Source of the DNA: Mucidula mucida
Lineage: Eukaryota; Basidiomycota; Agaricomycetes; Agaricales; Physalacriaceae
Reading direction: 5' to 3'
Assembly (NCBI GenBank): GCA_015501055.1
Contig: JADNYV010000031.1
Coordinates: forward strand, 242,927 to 306,926
DNA: 64,000 bases
A model generated the notes under the pieces. The model saw only the letters and a program-made list of their open reading frames with translations, had not been told where the DNA came from and did no database searches. Position numbers and translations under genes: made by a program. This document shows positions 21,117 through 32,346 of the stretch, piece by piece. Positions within the stretch are counted from its first letter, which is position 1. Each line of letters starts with the position of its first letter.

Positions 21117-24100
21117 GAAATCCGATGCCTTTCTTCTGACAAGCAAGACGTCAATCCGTACGGGTACCCCTTCTTCCTCGCGCCCATCTGGGTTCGGAAT
21201 GCTCAATAAATCATATTCTACACCAAATCTGCGGCGTCTTGCGCCGGAATCGGTTGGGCAACACATCTTCTCCTTCTCTGGCAGGACTCCAAGGGGACGG
21301 CAGCCCAAATCCGTTCTATACACTGCGGACACGCCGTCGCGCGTCGGCAGGGATGGGATCGTTCATCCCGGATTGAATCGTTCACCATCTCCCATGCAGA
21401 TTGATGCTCCCGGCGCGTCGTTTGATCCCTCCCCATCGCCCATCACTGATGTAGCAGATGCACATCCATCTCCATCACCAAATACAACGAGCCTCCAAGC
21501 CGACGTGGATATGGATCAGACTGGTCTTGAGAGTGTAATGCCTGAGCCAGACCCTCCCTTCCCACCCTCTTCCTCCAGTATACCAAAACTATCATCCCTC
21601 TCGACTGTTCGCGATGGACGAAAGTTCCCTTACGCCGTCTCAACCCCAGGTGTACAGTCAAAGGCGCAGCTAGCGCTGGATGCACTCAAAGAGATCGATA
21701 TCGCACCTGGCGAGTTTTTCTACACCATCATGGACCGCCGAAACGCGCAATTCGATAAGACGCAGAACGGTTTCTACCGTCCCGACGGCGTGTATCTGAT
21801 ATACATCCTCACACTGATGTGGTGGTGGGCTAAGAAGAGGGTCCAGACATGGATGTCTCCGTTTGCGCAGGAGTATGCTTGCGGACAGATCAAGGAAGAG
21901 TTCGAGGCTAAGATGGAGAGCATGCGTATCAACGTCTCGGACGTGACTGCCGACTTTCTTTCCTCCTGGGATGTTAACTCCATCTTTGGATCTCGGCCGG
22001 ACGATACAGGCGAGGAGGTGTCGATAACTGGAGGGGAGGCTATGCCATGGTGGTACGCGATGTTGACTGCCGCGACCACGGGCTCGTACTCGTCGGTAAA
22101 CAAGGAGCATTATGCAGCTTTGGTCAGTGACCAAATCACGTACCGTCTATGTCTCTTACCTTTGACAACAGGCTCGGAATATATTGACGGCTCAAGCATT
22201 TCACGTCCGTTCGAATACGTGCTCCATGTATCAATTCATGTTTACCGTCTTTGCTTGGGCTACTGGCAGCTCAAAGAGAATGATCGAAGCTCTCAATCAC
22301 TCCGCTCTTTCCATGTCTTTTCCTACTGCTCTGAATACCATCTCCGCTCTTGCTACCCGCGCCGTTCAGCTAGGGAAAGCCTTTTCATTTGGACCTCACA
22401 TGTTCACATACGACAACGTCAACTTCAGCTCCTCCATCTTCGTTGAACAGGTTCCGGGGTCAATGCCGAAAGTCCAATCAGGCACTTTTCCTGTATTGTA
22501 CGAGCTCTGGGGCGTCCGACAAGCCTCAGATCTCCTACTACAGCCGATGTTGGACCGCCTCAAGAACGCTACTGATCTCACCTTCGCCGAGATACAGCCT
22601 CAGCGAGAAAATCAACGTTGCTATATGGCCCAATGCCATGTCACGATCGTAAAGACTCTGCTCCGATACGTCTCTGGCTTTACGGAGACCGATGAATACA
22701 CCTCTCACCCCAAGCTCCAACATATCCCTCGGCGCCCACTTCCCTTCCATTCCGTCAAGCGCTTCTACCCTCTCAAGGCATCGACCATCGAGGAAGCATC
22801 GATCGACGGAAACCTCTTGTTTCACGACGAAGTGTATATCAATCAGCTTGAACGCGATCCCGATGATCTTTCCGAGATGGCTATTCCCATTTTCCCAGAT
22901 CAGCTCACCTGTGCGCGGATTCGCGGCGCCCAGGCAGAGCGTGAAGGCGATATATCGGCATGGGAGACGCGCATGATCTTTCAGCTTGGGATTGGGCTAT
23001 TTCATCTAATCATGAATCTGGCTTGGTGTCTTCTTCACAAACATCGGTTCAGCCACTCACAGCATGGTTCTCTGGCGCACTACTTCCTTGTTTTGAACAA
23101 GAAGCGTCTGGCAGGGGAGAAGCCGGACTACCATACTCTTATGGCTGCACTGGGGCAGATTCGGGACGGTCTACTGATGGATGCCTGGCGCCAGAAGTGT
23201 GGATACGCGTCGCTGGCAGAGTTTTCCGCATCGAAGCCTACACCCGAGGCCCTGCTGAAGATTGCAGTAGAGATCCTGAATGAATTCGCGACACCGATCC
23301 CAGAACCACTGGATCCGAATGACGCGACTGAGACGAACCCCGCGAACGATGTGATCAATCAAAACACGCGTCTCCTCCTACGTGATCTGCTGTATCTCTG
23401 CGAGCTCACAACAGCTGTGTCGAGCGGTGATTTTGGACGTATTGAAGACATTCTACCGAACATCGCCGCCATTTTCCGTGGTGGTGGTTCTAACAACTAC
23501 TGCACGGAGATTCTCCATCTACTTCACAACTTCAAGCGTGTGTGGACATCCGAGTTTGCGTAAGTCCTGTAGCCAATAGATTTCTTGTCTCGAGACTTAT
23601 GTTTGCAGAGATATAATGCGCGATAACTTCCTGATGACGGTGTCTGGCCTACCAGGACATTTTATGCCGATCGACTTGAACACTGAGCATCTCATTGGAT
23701 ACCTGAAGCAGTTGTTCTCGTCTAAAGGCCTTTACGGCTCATGGGACCGACTCGGCGAAGTCTCCGCAGCTATTGTCGAGCTACAGGCTGTGAAAAAGCA
23801 TTTCGGGGCTATGATGGATACATCGTATAAGAGCACTACAAAAACACCTGCAGACGTCTCATCCCTTGTTTGGAAGATCGCGGATACTGTCCGGGAGTTG
23901 GAGGTACAGAAGGTCCTGGACAGTCGGGCGGGAAATTCAAGAGCCAAGGCTGCGCCAGACCTCCTTGCTGTTGGGCTGGCTAAGCTCGCGTCTTCGACAC
24001 TCCGGACTTTCAACAAGAAGATGCGAGCATTCGTCAATGGTACTGGCTTCGATGTGGCAGAGGAGGAGGTCAATGAGCTTGAAGCAGCTCAATTCTCCTT

Positions 24101-24128
24101 CGATAGTGATATTAGCAATGATGATTGA
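21106..24128 (+). CDS. DUF6589-type protein, candidate transposase of the TIR element
   Basis: Three exons: 21106-22122, 22172-23559 and 23609-24128, with 49-bp introns that keep phase; 974 residues. Residues 1 to about 200 are low-complexity and rich in Ser and Pro. The conserved part has MFTYDNVNFSSS (D420), FPDQLTCARIRG (D582), GIGLFHLIMNLAW and FRGGGSNNYCTEILHLLHNF, and ends in MPIDLNTEHLIGYLK (E828). This order (YDN, DQ, then a C-terminal E) is typical of DUF6589 proteins of mushroom genomes as I remember them. Their function is not established. A DDE-like nuclease role is my inference from the conserved acids and the TIR context. The frame is also open from ATG 20992, but that would place translation through most of the TIR, so 21106 or 21112 is preferred. 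Confidence 0.85.
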
Positions 24129-24170
24129 ACATAATTAGATGTAAGTATCGTATACTGGACTCTGGAGTAA

Positions 24171-26435
24171 TTAACGATGTCGTGAAGGCGAATTTGTAAC
24201 ATCCCGTAGCGGCCGAATACGAAAGGTAAGACGGGGTACTTCCTCAATCTCGCTAGCCTTTGTACGCTTTGCCTTTGATGCAGGAGCGGCATAACTGCGC
24301 GGCCGCTTGAGCGAAATGGGGTTGACTGTGTTGAATTGAATAAGAAAGGAGTGTAATGGTCTAGCCCATGAGCGCTCCCAATCAGCTGTCTGCCCAAGAT
24401 GCAACGATAGCATGGATGGTGATGCGAGAGCATCCGAGTCCGGACGCAGTTGAACAACGGACTTCATGTCCTGATCTGAAAGAATGAGATATTCCGGGTA
24501 GACTGCACGCAGATCATCGTTGAGATACTCCTTGCGGCGCCATGCTTTGAGAAGCGGTGCAAGCTTCTCCTGAGAGGCAGTGGGACGGTACTGATTGCGA
24601 GTAATAACAGTGGACAACTCCACTGCCTCGACAGGTGCAGGATCGAGTGGACCGGGAAGGAAATCCTGGAGACGGAAGCCGTCGTGATGACGGTCACAGC
24701 AGAATGTACCATTGTACTTCAAGGCTGCAACAAAGAGGTCAGAATGCTATAAAGAACATGAAAGGAGGAATGTACCATCATCAGATGTATCATGAAAATA
24801 GTCACGTAGAAAGCGCCGAATACAAAAGCCAATGGCGAGGAGTTGAATCAATCTGATTGGTGCAAATCCGGCGCGCTCTTGCTTTGTAGACTTCTCGGTA
24901 AGTTTGGCACGGGGACGATCAGGATCATCTCCAAACTCATTCATGAAGTCCCCTAAACAGATTTCGTCTGCGTCGGCTGCCCATGCCTCATAGAAAGTGA
25001 TATATATCCCAATCTTGTCAATGATGCGAACGGCTCGGCCACCGCACTGTGCGCTGTAGGGTATATCTGCAGGTACATCGTTATTGACCACAATGGCAAC
25101 ATCACGAAAATCAACGCCCTGGGTAGCATTGTGTCAAGGAGAGTTATTCTAGATGAGAGTAGACTCACCGTTGACTCGCCAGACGTCGAAAATAGGATAC
25201 GACAAGCACCCTCTGGATCTGTGAAAGCCTTATGGGTGCGACGAAGATATCTCTTTGACATTTTGCTGTGATAGTGTCGAATGATCCCTTTCTTGCGGAG
25301 ATTTGCAGGAAGGAATTCTGTCAAAGCTTTTGCAAGCGCCCGGGTCTGACCTTTTGTACGACAAAAGACAAGAACTCGAGGCTGCGTGATAGGATCTATA
25401 TCACGAAGAAGACATCGGTAGTTGTTAACATCGTCGATTGATCCCTTGACCTGATGCATTGCATAGATCGTGTTCGGGCGGTTGACCGTGATGCGATGGG
25501 TTTGATGATCCGCAGCCAGGATACCAAGATTCTGGATGCTGGCTTCTACATGAGGAGGACAGGTTGCCGTCATGCCAAGCCAGGGGACGGAAGACGGGAA
25601 CAGAGCCTTGATCTCGCTGAGCCTGCCCCAGGTTGGTCGAAAGGCGGGAAGACCATATCGACTGATACCCGCGTAGTGCGCAGTGTGTACCTCATCAACA
25701 AAGAAGTATCGCACATATTTTCGAAAAGCTGGGTTACGAAGATATTGACCCATCCTTGGGAGATGTCCCTGCGGATTGGTAAAGCATTGCTCAGTTGTTA
25801 CAATGAGATGGCGCGCTCTTCCTGGAGATCGCGTCGAAAAGTTGAAGACGTTCTCCTTTAGGACATTCTGAGTTACATGTTACAGTAGAAATACTTCAAG
25901 TAGACTTACAGCCCAATACTCTGCATCGCGCGGTGTATCGTCATTGATGCAAACTGTAGGGATCCCATATTTATCATTGAAGACTTGTGCCTGTAATCAC
26001 ATCAATCAGAAGGTCGAGGACCGGGACACCATAGAACACAAGTACCTGTGTGATTTGCAGTCGCTGTAGGGGAGATATCGTAATGGCGATGGAGAATACA
26101 CGTTCCATGAGAAGAAGAAGCACCATCATGAGTGTCTTTCCCGATCCTGTTCCAGCAATAGCAAGCACGTCGCCCTTACGGGCATAGATAGCAAGTGCGA
26201 CCTCGAGTTGATTCTGCCGTGGAATCTCCATATGTAACGTTCTTTCCCAGACTAGGAGGCAGAAGCGCAAAGCAACTGTCTTTGGGTCTGGATCAAGGGT
26301 GTGAATGAAGTCCCACGGAACAAGGTCCCTCGGAAGGACGCGCATCCGGTCACATAAAGAGACCAAAGACGCGTCCAGTATAACTTGTGTAGCTGCCACC
26401 TGGGACGCGTCCAGCACCGCCAAAGGTGAAGACAT
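24171..26435 (-). CDS. RecQ-like superfamily 2 DNA helicase of the TIR element
   Basis: Five exons on the minus strand: 26435-26046, 25990-25910, 25867-25169, 25118-24776 and 24724-24171. Introns are 42-55 bp and the phase is kept throughout; 688 residues. Motifs in order: a Q-like element (IPRQNQLEVALAI, about 71-83), Walker A AGTGSGKT (94-101), DEVH (215-218), LGMTAT (about 254-259), VLVFCRTKG, motif V as ILFSTSGESTVGVDF, and motif VI QCGGRAVR (414-421). The C-terminal region has a possible Cys/His site (FCCDRHHDGF) and a basic tail. RecQ helicases unwind DNA 3' to 5'; here it could process transposition intermediates. The start lies about 100 bp inside the right TIR, so that TIR probably carries the promoter. 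Confidence 0.9.
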
Positions 26436-26532
26436 AATTAGTTTATAGTATGATTACGTTTGAGACATGAAAAGAGTGTGGGGAGGGTTACCAGTGTCGA
26501 AATAAAATCTTGCAGGAGGAGGCGTAATTTTT

Positions 26533-26683
26533 GCCATCCGCATATGGTATAATAGCTTACGGACCGACTGATCCGACTGTGCCAAACATGGCCAAAAGAT
26601 GTTCACGCTTTTTATTGCTGCCGGTTTACCTAGCCTACTGTATCGAGTCTTGCTCATACTTTGTAGGCTAGGTTACCTGGCTA
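26533..26683. repeat. right terminal inverted repeat, 151 bp
   Basis: Reverse complement of 20966-21116 with no differences. It ends CCTGGCTA and is followed at once by the second target-site copy. It faces the helicase start at 26435, so each gene of the element is preceded by the same 151 bp. Confidence 0.95.
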
Positions 26684-26692
26684 CCTTTAGGC
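26684..26692. repeat. 9-bp target site duplication, right copy
   Basis: CCTTTAGGC, identical to 20957-20965. Confidence 0.93.
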
Positions 26693-27093
26693 AGCAGGTT
26701 CAACCGGATCCAGCACAACCGCAAAAACGAAAACGAACGCAAGGACAGCAGCGTCTTTTATGGACGTGATAAGAAGATTATTGGCGCTGATTTGTACGTC
26801 GTGAGGACGAAGAAAAGGGGATTGGGCTGCGCGAAGCCTTGCTGGAGATGGTGAGTTGTCCTCTGCTCATCGATGACTCGAGTTGAACGTGTTTTAGCAT
26901 CGATTGGTGTGAATGGGCTGGTATCAAGCGTATATTCTACTGGAGTGAGCTGGAGGGCGCGTTTTGCTGCATCAAAGTTGCTGAAGCGAGGACCAGCTTG
27001 TATGAGACGCAAGCTGATAATCGTTTATTTACAAAAATGGTGAGCTTTGTTTGTCTTTCTCAATCTCAAGCTCATTTACAAAAGTTAGTGTAA
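26693..27093 (+). pseudogene. cytidine/deoxycytidylate deaminase-like gene, 3' part (split by transposon)
   Basis: Reads YGRDKKIIGADLYVVRTKK, then GCAKPCWRC with the PCxxC zinc motif. The motif is split by a 47-bp intron (26851-26897) inside the last Cys codon, and DWCEWAGIKRIFYWSELEG follows. The frame ends at 27091-27093. It completes the zinc site begun before the transposon (HAE in 20782-20965). Removing the transposon and one target copy does not give one continuous frame: the left frame would stop near 26766. Either an intron lay here or the gene had a further small indel. Confidence 0.8.
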
Positions 27094-27473
27094 CAGCTAG
27101 CTGCCAATTATATATGGCGTTGTGATTATCCCCGCCGCGGACATAATTCTTGACAGTGAATACAGAGGTTCCGGAAATTCTTGTCCGCGCAGCCAAACAC
27201 GCCAAACAAATCGAACAATTCGGAAAAGTCAGTAAAATGAGATACACCGCCAAACGGCGAAACACTTGGGGTTGGTTGTGGATTTGTCTGTGATGCGATT
27301 ACTGAAATGCCAATGCCCGTTTCCGTATTGTCAGTCACAATTGCATTCCGTGAATCCAAGTGAGATGCCATGCGTACGCTAAAGCTTCCGTGTCCTTTGT
27401 AAGCCTACTCAGAGCCTTCGACAATAAATCAATCTCATAGTACACTGTGTGTCTCGAAGTGTTGGGCAGCATA
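27094..27473. other. no gene seen between deaminase relic and pogo element
   Basis: About 380 bp of AT-richer sequence. Two short minus frames overlap but neither resembles a known family. Confidence 0.5.
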
Positions 27474-30400
27474 CAGTCATCCACCACTCAACAGGACAAC
27501 ACCACTCAACAGGACAAGTGCCCCGGAACCACTCCACAGGCTCCGATTGCCCTCGGACCTTAGCTCTAACATTACTCGATGATGTAGTATGCCTTTAGAT
27601 GACTTCCGAAGCGATTGAATGCAGTATAATTCGTTGACTCTATCATTGTCAGATAGCTTGATGCTGAATATGTGCTTGCACATTTTTTGAGCAGCTCACT
27701 CTCTAAGTCTCACTCAAAATATTATGGTATATCACAGATATGCCCGAATGTACACTCTCCAAGCCAGTAAGTGAGTGTACGCTGTTTACAGCCCATATCT
27801 TGGAGACGCGCTTGAAATCACTGTCACATTCCAAAAGGAGATCAATGACACATGTACACGTTTGTCATAGCAATCAGTTGCTCTTTGCGTCGCTTCACAC
27901 AACGCGGTTTATCAGACGTGCAATGGTCGGTTGAGCTCACTCGGACTCACAGAAAAAAAGGGAACATAGTGCTATAAAGGAGAAATGGATGCTTTGGGCT
28001 GTGGAGCAATACCGCAACGGCAAGAGAGTGCTAAGGAAAATGCAGCTCTCACTCCAAAGAGTGCACAAGCGGTCTGCTCGGATATCGAGGAGCAATGTTG
28101 GCAAGCAGATCATGTTTGCATCAAATTACACCGCAGTACTATGCTTCAGAGATACCAAGGACGGCTGAGCAAGGCAGAACATGCAAACAAAGAGAAGGGC
28201 TGGCTAAATACGAAGGAGCAGGACAAAGTTGTGGACTACTGCATCAAACTGGCCAACCGCGGCTTTCTCTCACTCTCCAGCGTATTAAGGAGATTGGGGA
28301 AAAGATTGCACGAGGCCGTCACGGCAACGCCTTCCCAGACGAGGGACTGGGAAAGAATTGGGCGGGCCGCTTCCGCGAGAAGCACTCAAGCCGTCTCTCC
28401 AGTTATTGGACTCATGGACTTGATCACTCGAGGGCTAGTGCAGTCAATCCAACAACCAAGGAAGCCTACTTCAAGCTCCTGGCCGATGTCATACGCGGAG
28501 ATGGAACCAAAGAGGATAAGATAGCCAATGAGCTGAAATATGGTGCCGACAAAACTGGCATGCAACAAGGAGTTGGAGGTTGAGAACGGGTTGTTGGACC
28601 TAAGGGCAAGTCTGTTCAGCATCAACAGCAGGGCGGTGACCGCAAAAACATTACCGTTTTGTGTACCATTTGCGCAGACGGGACATCACTTCCACCGGCA
28701 GTAATTTTCAAAGGGGAGTACTTTCAGACATCATGGGCCCAAGAGAACCCTTTAAACGCCTCGTAAGTGATGTCCTTCTTTATAATTGTGGGTTCTGAAT
28801 CTTACCATAATAGAATTGGACATTCGAAGAAAGGATACATTGACGGCGAGATTGGTATTCTCTGGATCAAGCAGTTTGATCAGCAAATAAAGGCGAAGGC
28901 TTGTGGGCAACGGCGCTTACTAATAGTTGACGGGCACAGCTCTCACTATACGCTTGAGTTCCTGGACTATGCAAAAGTGCATTGCATTGAGGTGCTTTGC
29001 TATCCATCCCACTCCACCCATGTGTACCAGGGGCTCAATGTCGTTATCTTCGCCGTTGTGAAACAGTGTTTTTGCAAGGAGCGGACTGCCTATGAGCGGC
29101 GTACGGGAAGGAAAGTTGTTAAGGCTGTCTTTCTGTCAGTTTATGGCGCTGCTCATGTCAAAGCCTTTACCCGGGAGAACATACTCTCCGCCTTTCGAAA
29201 GACTGAAGTGGTTCGTTTCAACCCCAACATCATTACCGCTGAGCAGATGGCACCCGCACTTGCATCATCATCACAAAGTGCCCTTCCGGTTGCCCTGTCC
29301 ACTCCCAAGCGTGTCGCCTCCCATCTCCTTCTAGATCTGAAAACCCACACACATCAGAATCTGTTATCTGCACTAACAGATGTCACAAACTCACCGTCAA
29401 CGGGTACCCCAGTGGCTCAAAACCTGCTCGACACTTTTGCGCGGTTGTCATCATCATTGACGTACACATTCCTTACTCCTGAACATATCACCTCCGACAT
29501 AATCCCTCCACAATACGATTCAACTCCCATTTCACCAATCAGAATGAAACACCGATTTGAGGAACTCCTAAATACTGAACCAAAAACTTGGCATGAGCGC
29601 AATCTTCACAATGCCCTGGTTGACTCACAGGAAAATGAGTGAGGTCTCAAGCGGCAGGTTGTCTGCCTTCAGACGGGCATGATCATGGTGAATGCATATG
29701 TTGGGCAGAGTCAAACCCAGCTTCATGAAGACGAGGAGCATAAAAAGAAGAAGGCAAAGGGCTCTGGGCAACTAAATGTGGATGGAATGCCCAAGCTTTT
29801 CACAGGACCAGAGTTTATAACAGCTGCTAAAAAGCATCATGATGAGAAGAATGCATGGGAGAAGGAAAAAGAACAACGTGCAGAGGAAGGGACCAAGTTC
29901 ACGACTGAACTGGCTGCATGGAAGACGAAAGAGGCAGCTTGCGTAGACCGCAATAACCTGAAGCATGCGGATCACAAAACGGTGGTGGCTGCATGGAAGA
30001 CAGAGTCGGAGCGTGCGAAGAGGGAGAAGAGGTGTCCGGGATGGCTCAAAACAAAGTTGGGTGAGTTGGAAAAGGGGTTGTCAAGGCCAAAGAAATCGGT
30101 GGCAGTCCCTTCATTGAGCACATTGCGCACCTCTCATCCGGATGAGGGTGGCGACGACAACAATGACATGATGGATGTGGAAGAAGATGATGAACACAAG
30201 TTTGACTCTGATGGACCCAAGGACGAGTAGATCCGATATGCCGAGGTGTCTCCATAAGGCAAATCAGTGTGATGTAATGTTGTCCTGTTGAATGGAGTGC
30301 TTCCGATAAGCGGCTGTTGACTAGACTCACTGTTTACACAGATCCACTTGCTCTCAAAGCCCTCCAATTGTATGCAGAAATCATTATATTAAATAGTTAA

Positions 30401-30495
30401 TTCACATATATGACACAGATTTATCTATTTTAGACAATTATATCTCTTCCGGGCACAATCTTGATTTGGCTGTCCTATTGAGTGGTGGATGACTG
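27474..30495 (+). mobile_element. pogo/Fot-like (Tc1/mariner) DNA transposon, inactivated
   Basis: Ends are 25-bp inverted repeats beginning CAGTCATCCACCACTCAA, with one mismatch, flanked by TA on both sides (27472-27473 and 30496-30497); TA duplication is diagnostic of Tc1/mariner. The left end also carries a second, subterminal copy of the motif CCACTCAACAGGACAA. The single transposase gene is on the plus strand and is broken. Confidence 0.9.
27985..30230 (+). pseudogene. pogo-like transposase (DDE_1), multiply disrupted
   Basis: The N-terminal psq-like helix-turn-helix (LSKAEHANKEKGWLNTKEQD) starts near 28160. The frame shifts near 28265 into the CENP-B-like part (GLGKNWAGRFREKHSSRLSS). 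The catalytic core shows YGADKTGMQQGVGG (first D at 28548-28550), then a TGA at 28581-28583 where related proteins have Arg. An intron follows GTAAGT near 28764. The core resumes with LLIVDGHSSHYTLEF (second D at 28929-28931). The third catalytic Asp is replaced by Asn (QGLNVVIF, codon 29037-29039), exactly 35 residues after the second. A further TGA at 29640-29642 precedes a basic, lysine-rich tail that runs to 30230. Both stops and the Asp-to-Asn change are C-to-T or G-to-A transitions. Confidence 0.9.
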
Positions 30496-30597
30496 TAAAC
30501 ATATCTAATTTTAGGTAAGGACAGTATATACTTGAAAATGAACTTGAAGAGCATGAGTATTTAAGCAACAATATCAGGAACCTGCGAAGATACATCT

Positions 30598-32300
30598 TAA
30601 CCTGGGGCAGTGTGAATTCCTCCCAGCATCATTGTAGTATCACCCGTAACTGCCGCGGGAGTAGCAGGTGTTGTCACGGGAGCTGCGGACGGAGTAGACT
30701 GCAAAGAGTTGGCCGGAACCATGTCATCAATAGTATCATCTCCTCCAACCGTTGTGGTGCTGCATGCTGAGAATAGATGATCATTGTTGTTGTCGTCAAC
30801 ATTCATTGCATTGTCCGCCATATACTTTTTGCAATCATTAGAGATGATGTCTGTGCGCCACCTGTCCATTAGTCAGAATGGATGTAGTAAAAGTACACAA
30901 ATCACAACTTACTGAACCCACCCGCTCGCTGTTCTATCACTTCTGTGATCGCGCACAAGCTCACGGATAGCCTTGTTCAGGTGCTTCCAAAATCTGGTAT
31001 CACCACCTTTTGGGTTAGCTTTACACACTATCAAAAGATCAGATCAAGCAACACTGTACAGTGCCAATACCTACCTGTAAGGCAACAAGAGCAAGAGTCT
31101 TAGTCTTGATTGTAGTTGGCTTGGGTGCAAGATGAAAGTTATCGACAAGTATCCGTGCCATATCATCTAGTGTCTTGTGCACTACAATGAGTTTAAAGAC
31201 CTGTCATGGTGGATTAGAAACAGGATTTGTCATTATGCACTGACAGATCACTCACACTTTTGTGGTAAAGACTCTTGACACTGTTCAACTTGTCAACAAG
31301 GAATGATTTAACAATAGCCTTAATGGTTGTGTCCGTGTTGAACTTTGTAATATGATACATAGCACGGTGGGTCAAAATGTGATCTAGTAAGGAGTTGATA
31401 ATTGGCTTTCCGTAGCTTGCATGAAAGCGAAGCATCTGGTGATGCAGAAGCTGTACAAAACAGGTCTATAATGAATACGGGTCAGTAAACAGTGTGAAGT
31501 TACAAGTCAGCCAGACTTACTTCTTGTGCTGCAGTGGGTTTTCATTCTGTGCACACAAGCTTATGGATGGCGTCAACTGTTGTTATAAGCTGTTCAACTC
31601 CATTCTAAAGGGTGTTGACACTTTGAAGTGCGGCCAGAGTCATTATAAGATAATTAGTAGCTTAAGCAGCTGGCTGCATCTAATAAATAAAATCAGTGAG
31701 ACTTGTAGATTGAGACTCAACAGCAAACATACCTGGACAAACTCCTGTGCCTTTCGGAGCATGTCGTTGTTGAGGCTCAGTTTGGCCGCGGTTGTGGTTA
31801 CCTGCTGCAGGATTTGCAACCCCAAAGCTGGCGGGTTGGGCTGTGAAAAAACATAGCTATCTCCATTCTGTCCATACCCTTGGAGGTTAACTTGACTGAC
31901 AAGAGATTTGGACAGGCTGGAATTGAGACCAGTACGGCAAAAGTTGCCTCCGCCACCTTGATGCAGCTGGAACACAGACCGCGCAATGTTTTTTTCAAAA
32001 AGAGGGTGAATCTGGTGGATTATGTGGTGAGAGACAACCTAGAGGGCGACGGTTTGCCTGTAAGTAAGGCATATATCAAGTTTTGTTGCCGGGAAACATG
32101 GTTGAAAGTAGCAAACCAAAAAATTGCAAGTCGGCGATGTTTGATCACACCTCACATTAGAAATTGTGGCACTCTCTGACCACCATGCCGGACCGAGTGA
32201 CACAGAAGGCTGTCGCGCAGCAAAAAACTGCTCTATGAGAGTTTTACTATTTATTTTGATTATCCATACTAACACACTCACTAGCTTACTTGACGAGAGA
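30598..32300 (-). pseudogene. unrecognised multi-exon remnant of an old transposon
   Basis: Minus-strand pieces with intron-like gaps include LHHQMLRFHASYGKPIINSL (about 31435), LNNDMLRKAQEFVQ followed by a GTATGT donor near 31735, and a Thr/Ala-rich piece ending at 30597. They do not join into one frame. I recognise no family. The AT-rich composition and location next to the remnant at 33040-36620 suggest the same dead element. Confidence 0.35.
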
Positions 32301-32346
32301 GACAGTTGGTTGAACAGTCAGGTGCGAGACTCTCAGGCATGCAATA

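Larger units (their letters stand above)
20966..26683. mobile_element. DNA transposon with 151-bp TIRs carrying DUF6589-type and RecQ-like helicase genes
   Basis: The ends are perfect inverted repeats (20966-21116 and 26533-26683, no mismatch seen over 151 bp), flanked by the perfect 9-bp direct repeat CCTTTAGGC. Inside are just two genes, convergent, with stops only 43 bp apart: a 974-residue DUF6589-type protein (plus) and a 688-residue RecQ-like helicase (minus). Both splice cleanly with no frame damage. The element interrupts a deaminase gene whose two halves lie on either side. The perfect TIRs and intact genes suggest recent transposition. TIR length, target duplication length and gene content do not match Tc1/mariner, hAT or CACTA elements as I know them. 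Confidence 0.92.

Noticed and set aside
20966..26683. Helitron, suggested by the presence of a helicase
   Set aside because: No Rep/HUH domain. The helicase is RecQ-like, not Pif1-like, and there are long TIRs and a 9-bp target duplication, none of which fit a rolling-circle element.
31880..32179. Plus-strand frame of 99 codons opposite the old transposon
   Set aside because: It overlaps spliced-looking minus-strand sequence and shows no family resemblance; too weak to list.
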